The notes: generated by a model not told the origin, from the sequence alone. Numbered from the stretch's first letter, positions 15,751 to 25,798 are shown. The stretch: DNA of 64,000 nt from Bacteroidales bacterium UBA5197 (GCA_002412885.1 DHVX01000084.1:80943-144942); one strand, 5' to 3'. Program-made: numbers and translations.

Positions 15751-18700
15751 TTAAAAATTAACATTTACGCCAAAGTTGTAGGTAGCCGACATCGGATATA
15801 CATTCAGGTCAACGCCTTGCGAGGTTGGTGAAGAACTGGCAATCTCGGGGCTGAAACCATTGTACTTAAAGAATGTAAAAGGATTGGAAGTATTTACAAA
15901 AACACGTACACTCCTTGCTCCGATTTTGTTTACAGCTTTCACAGGAATGGTATATCCCAACTGAATATTTCGGATACGCACAAATGAGCCGGATTCAATA
16001 TACCATGAGTTGGGCAGCATATTGTCGCCGGTCAGGTCAGCCGATGGGTAATCGTTTGAAGTTCCTTCGCCATTCCAGCGGTTTTCGTAGAAATCAAGAT
16101 CGTAATTTTCGTTACCAAGTCTCTGTCCGCGTTTGGCATTGTAGATTTTATTGCCGCCTTGTGCATAGAGGTCAATGCTGAAATCTACACCTTTGTATTC
16201 AAAAGTGGCGTTAAATCCAAACAGATAGGTTGGCAATGCACTTCCCAGAAATACGCGGTCTTTGGCATCGATCAACCCATTGTTATCAACATCTTCGTAT
16301 TTGAAGTCGCCGGGTTTTGCATTGGGTTGAACCAATTTCACTTCATTGGTTTCGGGATCGGTCCATGTGTAGTTGTCGATTTCACCTTCATTCTGGAAAA
16401 TTCCGAGAACATTGCGACCGTAGTATGATCCAATAGGTTGGCCAACAACGGTATAGGTAGAGAAAAATCCTCCTACAGGCAGATTGCCGCCGTAAAGACC
16501 AAGGGTTCCTTCAAGCAGATCCTTAACTTCATTTTTGTTGTAGGTAAAATTGGTGTTGAATGAATAATTCAGATCGCCGAGTTTATCATTCCATCCCAAA
16601 GTGATTTCAATACCTGAGTTCAGGAAGTCGCCATTATTTTGCAGGTAGCTGCCCGAGGTTCCGGCTGTTGCCGAAAGCGTAGTCGGGAAGATTCCATCTA
16701 CAGTCAGTCTGTGGTAATAGTCGATTTCAAACGAAAGTTTATTATCAACTGCAAGTCCTTCGAAAGCGATATCGAATTCATTTACTTTTTCCCACAGGAG
16801 AGTAGGAGGAACGGCGGTTGTAAGATTGGCACCTTCAGCAATTACAACATTTCCGCCTTCACCAAAAGCAGTAGAGAGTTCACCTCCTCTTGCTATGGTA
16901 AGTGTATACAGATTGGCCGGTATATTATTGTTTCCGGTGATACCCCAGCTTGCCCTGAACTTCAGAAAGTTAAAAATGCTCTGATTCTGCATAAAGTCTT
17001 CGCCCGACACAATCCATCCGAAACCAACAGAAGGGAAGATGTCATATCTTTCGTCAGCCGGGAAAACCGAACTTCCGTCATAGCGCAGGGTTCCTGTAAA
17101 CAGGTATTTATCCATGTAATTATAGGTAGCTCTTCCGAAGGTGGAAAGCGCGGTAATTTTTGAGCCACCATCGCCGGCACTGGAAGACTCACCGCCTCGA
17201 CTTATATACAGAGAATGATCGCCATAGTTCTCTACGCCACTATTGCTTCCTGAAAGGCTAAGATTGCGGTTTTCCTGTGCAGACATACCCGCCATTATTG
17301 AGAATCTGTGTTTACCAATGGTATTTTCGTAGGTAAGGGTATTGTCCCAGAAACCATGGGTAGAGAATCCCATTGAACGGCTGAGCATACGGTTGGTATC
17401 AACCTGAGTTGGAGAAACTTCGTAATATGGTGTGTAGCTTCTGTTTCGGTTGCTGCCATAATCCATTCCATAAGCAGTTTTTAGCTTGAAATGTTCAAGA
17501 ATTGTCAATTCTGCAAATGCACTTCCAAGAAAACGGATTCCATTGGAGCGGCTGTTGAAATAATAAAGCTGAGCAGCCGGGTTGGCAAAATTTCCCAGAG
17601 ATCCTCCACCCATCGGGTTAAAAGTAGAATCGTTAAGTTTTGCTGTAAAAACCGGAGGCGCCACATAGGCATTGTAAAATACCCCAGGTACATCCTTGAA
17701 TTTATAATTTGAAAGATTGGCTGAATAACCAACTTTAAGATTTTTCATTACTTCCGATTCCAGAGAAGATCTGATGTTGATACGGTCATAATCATGACCT
17801 TTCACTAGACCTTCCTGCGTAAACCATGAAGCACCGAAGGTGTAAAGGCTCTTTGCAGAACCTCCCATCACGCTTACATCGTGGCTTTGTGTCATGGCTT
17901 TTTCACGCAAAACTTCATCGTACCAGTCGATTGCATCAGGGTAATCGTTGGGGTCAACCGGAGTAAATGCTGTGCCGGAAGCATCGGCCAGAAGTTTGTT
18001 CTTTTCATTGATAAGGTCGATGTATTGGGTTCCTTTGGCGAGTTCGAATTTATTTACCACCTTTTGGAATCCGGTATATCCTGAATAGGAAATACGTGCT
18101 TCGCGGCTGCTGCTGCGTTTTGTGGTTACTATAATAACTCCGTTTGCTGCTCTTACACCATAAATTGCTGATGAAGAAGCATCTTTGAGGAAAGTTATAT
18201 TTTCGATGTCGTTGGTTCCCAGGTAGCTGATGTCGTTGGTTAAGATTCCATCCACAACATAAAGCGGTGCTGAACTTGAAGATACCGTTCCAAGTCCGCG
18301 GATTCGGATAACCGGCGAACTGCCTGGTGAACCGCTGTTGGTAACCTGAACACCTGCCACTTTGCCCTGAAGGGCCTGAGCGGGATTGGCAACGGCCTGA
18401 TAAGCAAGATCTTTTGCTTTGACTGTTGTCACAGAGCCGGTGAGGTCAAGCCGTTTGGCTGAGCCATAACCCACTACTACAACTTCGTCGAGCATACTGG
18501 CTGATGAAGATAAAGAAACATTGATTGTAGTTTGTCCCTGAACAGGGATTTCCTGAGTTTCCATGCCCACAAAACTGAAAATCAGGGTGGCGGTTGCCGG
18601 AACTTCAAGGCTGTAACGGCCATCGAGATCGGTGGCTGCTCCGGTGGTAGTGCCTTTTACTACAACAGTAACTCCTGGAAGGGTTTCGCCGTCTGCAGCA

Positions 18701-18798
18701 CTTTTAACCTGACCGGAAACCTTTACTTGCTGGGCCATTGCCAAAGGCAGGAATCCCAGAGCAAACATCAGGATGAATAGTAGTTTTATTTTTTTCAT
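15751..18798 (-). CDS. SusC/RagA-family TonB-linked outer-membrane glycan importer (PUL2)
   Basis: 1015 aa: signal peptide, carboxypeptidase-D-like regulatory domain (VSGQVKSAADGETLPGVTVVVKG to about 100), DEVVVVGYG segment, plug with VAGVQVTNSGSPG and IRIRGLGTVSSS, and a barrel ending NFGVNVNF. It imports glycan fragments with the downstream SusD. The gap to the upstream GH144-like gene is 132 bp, so an extra promoter there is possible, but no consensus box was found. Confidence 0.95.
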   Translation of the reverse strand: MKKIKLLFILMFALGFLPLAMAQQVKVSGQVKSAADGETLPGVTVVVKGTTTGAATDLDGRYSLEVPATATLIFSFVGMETQEIPVQGQTTINVSLSSSASMLDEVVVVGYGSAKRLDLTGSVTTVKAKDLAYQAVANPAQALQGKVAGVQVTNSGSPGSSPVIRIRGLGTVSSSSAPLYVVDGILTNDISYLGTNDIENITFLKDASSSAIYGVRAANGVIIVTTKRSSSREARISYSGYTGFQKVVNKFELAKGTQYIDLINEKNKLLADASGTAFTPVDPNDYPDAIDWYDEVLREKAMTQSHDVSVMGGSAKSLYTFGASWFTQEGLVKGHDYDRINIRSSLESEVMKNLKVGYSANLSNYKFKDVPGVFYNAYVAPPVFTAKLNDSTFNPMGGGSLGNFANPAAQLYYFNSRSNGIRFLGSAFAELTILEHFKLKTAYGMDYGSNRNRSYTPYYEVSPTQVDTNRMLSRSMGFSTHGFWDNTLTYENTIGKHRFSIMAGMSAQENRNLSLSGSNSGVENYGDHSLYISRGGESSSAGDGGSKITALSTFGRATYNYMDKYLFTGTLRYDGSSVFPADERYDIFPSVGFGWIVSGEDFMQNQSIFNFLKFRASWGITGNNNIPANLYTLTIARGGELSTAFGEGGNVVIAEGANLTTAVPPTLLWEKVNEFDIAFEGLAVDNKLSFEIDYYHRLTVDGIFPTTLSATAGTSGSYLQNNGDFLNSGIEITLGWNDKLGDLNYSFNTNFTYNKNEVKDLLEGTLGLYGGNLPVGGFFSTYTVVGQPIGSYYGRNVLGIFQNEGEIDNYTWTDPETNEVKLVQPNAKPGDFKYEDVDNNGLIDAKDRVFLGSALPTYLFGFNATFEYKGVDFSIDLYAQGGNKIYNAKRGQRLGNENYDLDFYENRWNGEGTSNDYPSADLTGDNMLPNSWYIESGSFVRIRNIQLGYTIPVKAVNKIGARSVRVFVNTSNPFTFFKYNGFSPEIASSSPTSQGVDLNVYPMSATYNFGVNVNF

Positions 18799-18930
18799 TT
18801 GGTTGTATTTTGGTTGTTGGTTTAGGTTTGGTAATATTTAACCCGGTATTGTTCTATTTGTGATAAATCTTAAGTACCTGCTTATGTTTGGCGTTTACCT
18901 CCTTTCTTAGGTCTTCAGTAAATGTTATGG

Positions 18931-21354
18931 TTATTGAATGAAAAGTTTTTTTGTGATATGGTGTTGTGTATCTGAAGTAGTAATCAGATACATTCCCTTT
19001 GGCAGATCAGATGTATTGATGTTTATAGTGAACTCGCCTGGCAAACTAACCGAAATTCCAGAGATTTCTTTAACGGTTTTGCCTGTTAAATCGGCAACTG
19101 AAATTTTAATGTTATCAGTTGATAAAGAATTGAATGACAGGGTAGTGGTTCCGCTATACGAGGGGTTTGGGAAAATATTAAATCCATGCTGAGTGGTATT
19201 TATTTCTTCAAGGTCAAATGGGTCGGGCACAAAACCTATAGAAGTCAGCATTGGTGCAATTTCAGGATTGGCCATAAAATTTTCCCAGAGCAGGCCTGAG
19301 CGATGGTTTTCTATCATACCTATAATCGGGCCCTGATCAATGGCAAGATAAGAAGTAGCCCACCAGTTTCTTTTTTGGTTGAATGCATCGTAAAATCCCA
19401 TCCATCCCCAGGTTTTATTGCCGAGTTCACGGTAAAAATGTTTGAGTGCATCAATTGATTCCTGGGGTGTATAGGGCATCGACGAAAGTGCGGCTGTGGG
19501 TGAAATTGTGCCATTATCGCGTCCTGCCCCGGGTTCATGCACCGTGTAGCCATCGGGATCGTCGCTGGCAGTCAGCCCCCAGCAATTGGGACCGTAGCCG
19601 GTGTGGCTCTGCGGATTATGAATACTGTAGGCCCTGTGGATAAGGGTGTGGTTACGGTTAAGATTGAAATAATTGGTAAAATTATCCTTGATATTCCTTG
19701 GGTCAAATCCAAGAAAAGAATAGTGCGCAAAAAAGAGCGGCCCACCTCTGTCCCAGCCAACATCCAGGGTGTATCCGTAGAACGAACCTCCGTTTGTATA
19801 ATAGGGCATTCCCGCCCAGCCATTGTTCCAGTAAGATGCAGGCACAGCATGTGTTGGAGAAGCAATGGCAAGCATATAAACGATTGAAGCTTCATTCCAT
19901 CCCCTTACCTGCATATTCATTTGCCAGCCATAGTTTGGAGACCAATGCCAGTAAAGTGCGCCCGAATTATTGCGTGAATACCAGTCCCATTCAACCGATT
20001 CCCAAAGGGCAGTTATCCGACTTACAATCTGTTGTTCATCTTGCGCAGGCTGATCAAAATACTGACGCGCAACAAGCAGGCCCTGCACAAGAAAAGCTGT
20101 TTCAACGAGATCACCTCCATTGTCAAATTCACTGAAAGTGACAACTTTGCCGGTATTGCCGTTCATCCAATGTGGCCACGCACCATGAAACCGGTCAGCC
20201 ATTTCAAGGAAGGTAAGGATTTTCTGCATTCGTTCAACACCTTGCTCCCGGGTAATGAAACCGCGTTCAATGCCTACGGTCAAAGCCATTATCCCAAATC
20301 CTGAACCACCGGATGTTACCATATCTCCGGAAGTATTTCTTTCAAGGGCCATTCCTGACGCAGGATGAGCAAAATCGTAAAAGTACCTGAAAGTATATTC
20401 CTGAACCATATCCAATAGTTCATCATCGGTGAAGATGCGGGTTGATGCATTTGCCGGAAGAGAAGGTGCCGATGGTTGATTGGCTGCATTAAGCGCACTT
20501 ATGCGATAAGTAGCATTTATTGCATTACCCAGGGGCCTTGTCCAGTCTATGTAACGGGTTGTATTCTTGTCAACAACTGCCGCTATTATCCAGTTATTTC
20601 CTCCGTCAACTGATCGTTGTATCTGATATCCGTTGAGCGAGGTTTCAGGATTGGGATTCCACAGAATTTCTACATGGCTGTCAAAGCCTTCGCTTACTAC
20701 TCCTGTTGGTTGTGATGCCGGAGGAGCAGTGCCATCGCCTTTAAACACGCGCATATCATCCACCAGTAAGGTGTGTGAAACACCATCGGCAACATTTTGC
20801 GCAAATCCAATGGTTTTGATTTGAGTAAAATCAACAGGATCGCCATAATTCAAAAATAGACTCATTGGTATCGCCACTCTGGTCCACACACCGGATGTCA
20901 GGTTTGAGCACCACGCTGAAAATATATGTTTGGTGGTTTTGACATTATTGACATCCTCCATGAAAATCTTCGGCAGGTTGCTGTTGTTGATTCCCTGAGC
21001 TGATCGAAGCCAGAACATCAGCGTATCGGTGTCGCTGATGTTGTGACTTTCCCAGTTTAAAGCAGCTGCAATAGCTACCCAGTCGCCACCACTAACTGAT
21101 TTCCAGTTAAGCCGCAGGCTGTTTGTGCCCTGAACTGCAGGAGTCGAAGACTCAACCGGAAACTTACGCAATTCATTGCCCAAACGTGCCAGTTCACTTG
21201 GAGGCGTTAGTTCCATCCAGCTAAAATCATAGAGATCAGAGGTTGGGCTATCCTGAAAGTACAGATAGGTCTGGCTGAATGACTGAACTGAAATCATCAG
21301 AAAAGTCAGCAGGGCTATAAAAAGGTTCAGTTTTCGGTTGATGTTATTTTTCAT
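18931..21354 (-). CDS. T9SS-secreted GH144-like glucanase (glucoamylase-type domain PF10091)
   Basis: 807 aa: signal peptide, N-terminal jelly-roll binding module (~30-205, ending LLVDDMRVFKGDG), a fibronectin-III-like domain (~210-305), then an (alpha/alpha)6 catalytic domain (~310-715). The last has the YFYDFAHPASGMALERNTSG opening, GFGIMALTVGIERG, GGDLVETAFLVQGLLVARQYF, the WNEASIVYMLAIASPTH segment and GWGLTASDDPDGY-like later motifs. A T9SS sorting domain (FNIFPNPSYSG to HITKKLFIQ) ends it. Characterised GH144 enzymes are endo-beta-1,2-glucanases, so beta-1,2-glucan is the leading but unproven substrate. Surface-located through T9SS. It lies 18 bp after the MFS transporter gene in one operon. 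Confidence 0.87.
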   Translation of the reverse strand: MKNNINRKLNLFIALLTFLMISVQSFSQTYLYFQDSPTSDLYDFSWMELTPPSELARLGNELRKFPVESSTPAVQGTNSLRLNWKSVSGGDWVAIAAALNWESHNISDTDTLMFWLRSAQGINNSNLPKIFMEDVNNVKTTKHIFSAWCSNLTSGVWTRVAIPMSLFLNYGDPVDFTQIKTIGFAQNVADGVSHTLLVDDMRVFKGDGTAPPASQPTGVVSEGFDSHVEILWNPNPETSLNGYQIQRSVDGGNNWIIAAVVDKNTTRYIDWTRPLGNAINATYRISALNAANQPSAPSLPANASTRIFTDDELLDMVQEYTFRYFYDFAHPASGMALERNTSGDMVTSGGSGFGIMALTVGIERGFITREQGVERMQKILTFLEMADRFHGAWPHWMNGNTGKVVTFSEFDNGGDLVETAFLVQGLLVARQYFDQPAQDEQQIVSRITALWESVEWDWYSRNNSGALYWHWSPNYGWQMNMQVRGWNEASIVYMLAIASPTHAVPASYWNNGWAGMPYYTNGGSFYGYTLDVGWDRGGPLFFAHYSFLGFDPRNIKDNFTNYFNLNRNHTLIHRAYSIHNPQSHTGYGPNCWGLTASDDPDGYTVHEPGAGRDNGTISPTAALSSMPYTPQESIDALKHFYRELGNKTWGWMGFYDAFNQKRNWWATSYLAIDQGPIIGMIENHRSGLLWENFMANPEIAPMLTSIGFVPDPFDLEEINTTQHGFNIFPNPSYSGTTTLSFNSLSTDNIKISVADLTGKTVKEISGISVSLPGEFTININTSDLPKGMYLITTSDTQHHITKKLFIQ

Positions 21355-21372
21355 GATCAGAGTTTTGGTTAT

Positions 21373-22719
21373 TTATCTCCTGATATGGGCGCCTTTCACC
21401 GCATAATAGAAGATGTAGAGGTAACAAAGAGCCGGAACAATAAATGCCCAGGTATAGCCGAAATTGTCGGCAACGCTTCCCATGATAGGAGGGATAATCG
21501 CACCACCGAAAATCATGGTGTTTATAATTCCTGAAGCAGTACTCAACTCACTTGAATCGAGATCTTTCACAGCAAGGGTGAAAATATTCGGGAACATGAT
21601 AGAGTTGAACAAGCCGATGGAAATGATCGTCCATAATGCAATATCGCCTGTGCCAAAACTTGTAATTAGGTCAAGAGAAGCTGCGACCAGTGCAAAAACA
21701 GCTAGGGTACGTGCAGCCTTGCCGGTTCCGATTTGCATAATCAGGAAGTTAATAACCGCAATACCGAGGAAGATACCGCCTATATTCCAGTTCCAACCAG
21801 TTACAAAAGAACCGGAAACCAATGCAAGAAGCAGCACAGGGATTGCATAGGTAAGTTTTTTCGACATGCTAATACCTGAAAACATAAAAGATCCGAAGAA
21901 ACGACCAACCATTGCTCCTCCCCAGTATATGGCTGCATAAGTTGAAGCCATATCAGGATCCATACCATTGGTATTTTTCAGATAGTTTATGATTAGGCTT
22001 CCGTTTCCAACTTCAGCACCCACATAAAAGAAAATAGCCACTGCGCCAAGGAGCACATGAGGGTATTTCCATACACTTTTCCTTATGGAAGTAGTAGTAG
22101 TTTGAACGATTTCAGGAAGCTTGATGGTCATTATAAGAAGTGCAATAATGACAATCAGTACACTCATAATAATAAATGGCATCTGTACTGTTTCGGCTTT
22201 ACCAGCGGCGTCAAGCATTTCTGAAACACCTGTAAAGATAAAAACAGAGATTATCCAGGGGGCAACCATAGTCGCAATAGAATTTAACGCCTGAGTTAAG
22301 TTTAAACGGCTCGAAGCAGTAACTTCAGGTCCCAGGGCTGTAACATATGGATTGGCTGCTGTTTGCAGGAATACAACTCCCGAAGCCAGAATAAAGGTAG
22401 AAAGAAGAAACAGAGGAAAAGAGGGAATACTTGACGAAGGATAAAACAAAAAACCTCCGGCAGCCATAAGTAAAAGTCCTATAATCAGCGCCCGCTTGTA
22501 TCCTATTTTCTTGATGTACAAGCCAATAGGAATTGAGAGTATTGCATAAGTGATAAAGAAGGCAAAGTTCAGCATCTGAGCCTCAAATTCGCTGAGCTCA
22601 AAAATATCCTTTACTTTGGCACTTAGGGTAATGATGAAGGTTGTAGCGAATCCAAAGATAAAAAAGATGGAGCCAATGACCGACATTCCCACTTTGTAGC
22701 TGTTGTCCTGTTTACTCAT
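21373..22719 (-). CDS. FucP/GluP-type MFS sugar transporter
   Basis: 448 aa, about 12 hydrophobic segments. Typical of the glucose/galactose:H+ symporter (FucP) branch: FIFGFATTFI in TM1, PIGLYIKKIGYKRALIIG between TM2 and TM3, and LQTAANPYVTALGP after TM4. It carries mono- or disaccharides across the inner membrane, the step after SusCD uptake and periplasmic cleavage. It is the first gene of the PUL2 operon. Upstream is a long repeat-rich gap; a near-consensus box (- strand TACACTTTG, 22897-22905) is one base longer than the ideal. Confidence 0.88.
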   Translation of the reverse strand: MSKQDNSYKVGMSVIGSIFFIFGFATTFIITLSAKVKDIFELSEFEAQMLNFAFFITYAILSIPIGLYIKKIGYKRALIIGLLLMAAGGFLFYPSSSIPSFPLFLLSTFILASGVVFLQTAANPYVTALGPEVTASSRLNLTQALNSIATMVAPWIISVFIFTGVSEMLDAAGKAETVQMPFIIMSVLIVIIALLIMTIKLPEIVQTTTTSIRKSVWKYPHVLLGAVAIFFYVGAEVGNGSLIINYLKNTNGMDPDMASTYAAIYWGGAMVGRFFGSFMFSGISMSKKLTYAIPVLLLALVSGSFVTGWNWNIGGIFLGIAVINFLIMQIGTGKAARTLAVFALVAASLDLITSFGTGDIALWTIISIGLFNSIMFPNIFTLAVKDLDSSELSTASGIINTMIFGGAIIPPIMGSVADNFGYTWAFIVPALCYLYIFYYAVKGAHIRR

Positions 22720-23061
22720 GTGTTTGTGTGTTAGTGGATTTGTTTTTGAATTTTTTTAATGTTGGATTAAAAATCAATTAAGCCTGGTTGCAGGCCAATA
22801 AAAGTAAGCAAAATTCCGAAAAGAAATTCACCTGGTGTGCCTTCAAAGATCTTTATGTGAATCAGGTGTTTTTGTTTGTGTAATTGGTACACTAAGCAAA
22901 GTGTAAAATTAGAGCAAGTAATAATAATTAACAAGAGTTTTTTTTTATTTATTAAATGACAGTTCTGATTGATTAATTTATGGGTCTATATTTCTGAAAT
23001 ACAATCCAATGTCGTTTATTTTATGTTTCGAATTTGCTGATATGTGAACCAAATTTCCTTC

Positions 23062-23081
23062 GTTCCGATAGCTATCGGAAC
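23062..23081. repeat. Perfect 20-bp palindrome
   Basis: GTTCCGATAGCTATCGGAAC is fully self-complementary. A near copy of its right half (GATAGTTATCGGAACC) sits inside the heptamer array near 14032. Confidence 0.85.
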
Positions 23082-23130
23082 CGCTACCAATGACAGATTA
23101 GAATTCAATCAAATGCAGATCAAAGTAAAA

Positions 23131-23355
23131 ATTAACCTTATTAACTCTTAAAAACCTTAGTAACAAAACTGACCCCAACGATTTTGAACCCTGCCTGCCG
23201 GAGTGGCACGCAGGCAGGCTTATTTCTTCTTCAGAACCTTTTAAGGCAAAACACTTTTTAATGCAAGGGAAAATAAGGTTGGGAAGAAATATTAAGGTTG
23301 GAGGTTTTCCGGTGCGTTGCCTGTTACTAAGGTTTGGAAGATAAATTAAGGTTGG
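23131..23355. repeat. MITE-like inverted repeat with internal hairpin and direct repeats
   Basis: A perfect 13-bp inverted pair (AACCTTAGTAACA at 23153-23165, complement at 23322-23334) extends imperfectly to about 35 bp. Inside are a 9-bp-stem hairpin (CCTGCCTGC 23190-23198, GCAGGCAGG 23210-23218) and one copy of a 27-bp unit at 23275-23301. That unit recurs at 23329-23355 with three mismatches. Confidence 0.7.
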
Positions 23356-23587
23356 CCCTGCTCACAATAAAGTGGAAAAATACTTTCAACCTCTCTGAAA
23401 ATGAATAAGGATGATGTTTCCACCTGTCTTCCCCGCATTATGCTCAATTATTTTTTGAGTTACAACTCAGGATGACTGTCAGTCTGAGCCCTGCATGAGC
23501 ATGAAAGTCGATATTCATTAGCTAAACGATATTAACATTCAATTACATAAAAAGGGTGCCTATCAGATGTTTGTATTTTTTTCATGG

Positions 23588-23848
23588 TTGTCCGGGGAAA
23601 AGTATGAGATTACCTTCGGTGAGCTCTCCGCCTCTGGCGGATCGGTTCTTCGCTAACGCTCAGAATGACTGTAGTTTACGTATGTTCAAGTAGGGAGGGG
23701 GCTTGGTGGCGGCGAAGCCGCCACCAAGCCCCCTCCCTCTTATGATAAAGCATTGTCATTCTGAACGTAACGAAGTGGAGTGAAGAACCGACCAAAGGGA
23801 GCTCACCGAAGGTAATCTCTAATATCTTTTCAAGATTTCTCCGGACAA
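23588..23848. repeat. About 260-bp imperfect inverted repeat with a 22-bp perfect central stem
   Basis: Nested pairs share a centre near 23713-23718. The outer pair is TTGTCCGG (23588-23595) with CCGGACAA (23841-23848). A perfect 21-bp pair lies at 23606-23626 and 23799-23819. CAGAATGAC (23661-23669) pairs with the GTCATTCTG near 23755. The central perfect 22-bp stem is 23692-23713 with 23717-23738 around a GAA loop. The arms carry a TTCTGAAC-GTAACGAAG-type motif. It could form a large cruciform or RNA stem. Confidence 0.85.
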
Positions 23849-23863
23849 TAGTGTATTTCTATC

Positions 23864-23901
23864 AAAAAAAAACCGGACACCGCTGTCGCAGTATCCGGTT
23901 T
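23864..23901 (-). terminator. Terminator of the rhodanese/octaheme cytochrome operon
   Basis: On the - strand AAACCGGA pairs with TCCGGTTT (8 bp) and is followed by a run of T residues, 19 bp past the last stop codon of the operon. Confidence 0.85.
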
Positions 23902-23919
23902 CAAAAACACAAACTTAGC

Positions 23920-24771
23920 TTATTTGTCTAATTTGTTTGAAGCTGTGGCAGCCCATTCATTAACGCCACCTTCATAAACTTTAACGTTCGGATATCCAAG
24001 GATAGATTTCAGCGCAACGAAACCTTTTCCAGCTCTTACACCAGTAGGACAAACCAGAATAATGGTCTTGTCCTTGGTTGCGCCTGCTGCTGTGAAGATT
24101 TTTTCAAGCTCAGCCTTTGATTTGTAAAGACTGTTGGCAGCGTTTAAAGTAGTATGATCTACATTAACCGATCCAGGGATGCGGCCTTTGTTGTTTTTGG
24201 GGTCTTTGCCGGTGAATTCAGCAACTTCGCGCAAATCAACAAGAATAACCTTTGCATTGCCCGAAGCTGCCTGCACCTCTTTCATGTCGGCATAAATAGC
24301 TTTGTTTAAGGCAGGTGTAAAGGTTGCAGGCTTCACCGTTGATGGATTTTTGGTAACCGGTTTACGACCAGCTTTCCAGGCGACCATACCCCCATCCAGA
24401 ATTTTTACATCGGTTGCACCCATATACTTCAGGGCCCAATAGAGTCTGCTGGCATACTTACCGGCACCTTCATCGTAAACCACAATGGTTTTCTTTTCGT
24501 TTAGCCCTTTGGCGCCAAAAATTTTAGCGAGTTCGGCAGGAGATTGAAGCAGACCTTCGATGCTGCCTGTTTTCTCAAGGCTTTTGTATGATACATTAAC
24601 AGCATCGTTGATGTGAACTTTTGCATATTCAGTCTCAACTTCGGCTGAAACAACCACTAAATTGGCATCTTTTAGTTTTGAGCTCAGTTCGGCAACAGTA
24701 ATCAGATCCTGAGCCTGAGCCATAATGCCCAATGCGACAAAAGCAATGGCAGTCAGAAATAGTTTTTTCAT
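23920..24771 (-). CDS. Exported two-domain rhodanese (sulfurtransferase)
   Basis: 283 aa from the ATG at 24771. The extended frame to 24861 is rejected because it overlaps the porin gene and lacks a signal. A signal peptide ends MAQAQ (residue 21), so the protein is periplasmic. There are two rhodanese domains. The N-terminal domain has Asp100 (VYDEGAGKYASR) where the catalytic Cys should be and is inactive by family rules. The C-terminal domain has Cys241 in CPTGVRAG, a normal active loop. This inactive-active pairing is typical of thiosulfate:cyanide or mercaptopyruvate sulfurtransferases. Last gene of the octaheme cytochrome operon, 16 bp after the porin. Probably moves sulfane sulfur in the periplasm. 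Confidence 0.9.
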   Translation of the reverse strand: MKKLFLTAIAFVALGIMAQAQDLITVAELSSKLKDANLVVVSAEVETEYAKVHINDAVNVSYKSLEKTGSIEGLLQSPAELAKIFGAKGLNEKKTIVVYDEGAGKYASRLYWALKYMGATDVKILDGGMVAWKAGRKPVTKNPSTVKPATFTPALNKAIYADMKEVQAASGNAKVILVDLREVAEFTGKDPKNNKGRIPGSVNVDHTTLNAANSLYKSKAELEKIFTAAGATKDKTIILVCPTGVRAGKGFVALKSILGYPNVKVYEGGVNEWAATASNKLDK

Positions 24772-24787
24772 TTTCGTTAGTTTTAAA

Positions 24788-25798
24788 TTAGAATTTAACC
24801 TGTACCTGAACCACAATTTCATCAGAAGGTATCTCAATAGGAGATTCGCCACGGTAAACATAGTTCAGCTGGAGGCGGGTCCAGTCGTTAAAGAAGTAGT
24901 TAACGCCGAAAGTCATATTGCTTTCTTTGTATCCGCTGGCATTGCCAGAATCAAAGAAATCATACATGAAAACGGGTTCAACATTCCACTTGGTCATATA
25001 GGCAAGGGTAACATAACCACCGCTGCGGTCTTTGCCGAGCTCGATCAGGTTTCCACTACATCCACCACCAAGGTCGCGGTTGTAATCGCCATTGTCCAGA
25101 ATATACTCACCAAGTACAGTCAGTCCGCGGTATTTTAATTTAAGTTCACCGCCAATGGTTGTGCGGGTGTCCTTATCATTAAGATACGAAGGGTAACCAT
25201 GACGGAAACTTCCTCCTACATAAATGAAATCCCATGGATGCAGAACAACTCGTGCGACGATGTCTTTTTTCTTGTTGTTGTCGAACTTGAGCAGTCCACC
25301 GCCATTCATTAATCCCAGTTGATAGGATACGAATGTGGTATCGTTTCCACCGAGGAGCATTACGCCCATATCGCGGAAAGGAGCAACCATCTGCAGGGTA
25401 GCTGTTGAGCGGTAAACCGTCATCAATCCGCTGCAGGCAGTGTTGGCTTCCATACCGAAAGGAGTTTTAAAGGATCCTACCGATAACCGTGCCATATTGA
25501 AGCGGTCGTAAGTTATAAATGCGTCGAGCAGGTAAGGGTTCGGCGAAATAAACGGACTTAGTTCAGCAACCACATAGTAAGAAAAGTCGTAAGGTATTTT
25601 GCCCATAGCTCCGATGCGTGCTCTTTCAAAAGTGAAACTGTTTTTTGAAGGATCGGTGAAGTGGTGCTCATACTGCGACTGCAGGAAGCCAAACATTTTC
25701 AGGCCTTCTTCAGAGGCCGCACCGCCGCAACCCTGAGCCGAAACCCGGGTTGAAGCCAGCGCTGCAATTGCGATTAATACGAAAAAGTATTTTTTCAT
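24788..25798 (-). CDS. Outer-membrane porin, phosphate-selective porin O/P-like
   Basis: 336 aa with signal peptide (ALASTRVSAQ). The mature N-terminus begins GCGGAASEEG, then a beta-barrel pattern with FGFLQSQYEHHFTDP, FTFERARIGAMGKIPYDFSYYVVAELS, LSVGSFKTPFGME and a terminal VQVQVKF with C-terminal Phe. It resembles OprP/OprO-type anion porins. Encoded between two rhodanese genes, it is a good candidate to let sulfur oxyanions through the outer membrane, which is an inference from the operon. Two Cys (GCGG and GGGCSG) are unusual in a barrel. Spacing to neighbours is 10 and 16 bp. Confidence 0.8.
   Translation of the reverse strand: MKKYFFVLIAIAALASTRVSAQGCGGAASEEGLKMFGFLQSQYEHHFTDPSKNSFTFERARIGAMGKIPYDFSYYVVAELSPFISPNPYLLDAFITYDRFNMARLSVGSFKTPFGMEANTACSGLMTVYRSTATLQMVAPFRDMGVMLLGGNDTTFVSYQLGLMNGGGLLKFDNNKKKDIVARVVLHPWDFIYVGGSFRHGYPSYLNDKDTRTTIGGELKLKYRGLTVLGEYILDNGDYNRDLGGGCSGNLIELGKDRSGGYVTLAYMTKWNVEPVFMYDFFDSGNASGYKESNMTFGVNYFFNDWTRLQLNYVYRGESPIEIPSDEIVVQVQVKF

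Larger units (their letters stand above)
22720..23919. other. Gene-free repeat island
   Basis: 1.2 kb without a credible gene on either strand. It contains the palindromes, inverted repeats and direct repeats listed separately (23062-23081, 23131-23355, 23588-23848) and the terminator of the rhodanese operon. It separates PUL2 from the sulfur operon. No transposase ORF is present, so the elements would be non-autonomous or structural. Confidence 0.8.

Noticed and set aside
24772..24861. Longer start for the terminal rhodanese gene
   Set aside because: It would overlap the porin gene by 74 bp and remove the signal peptide from the N-terminus.
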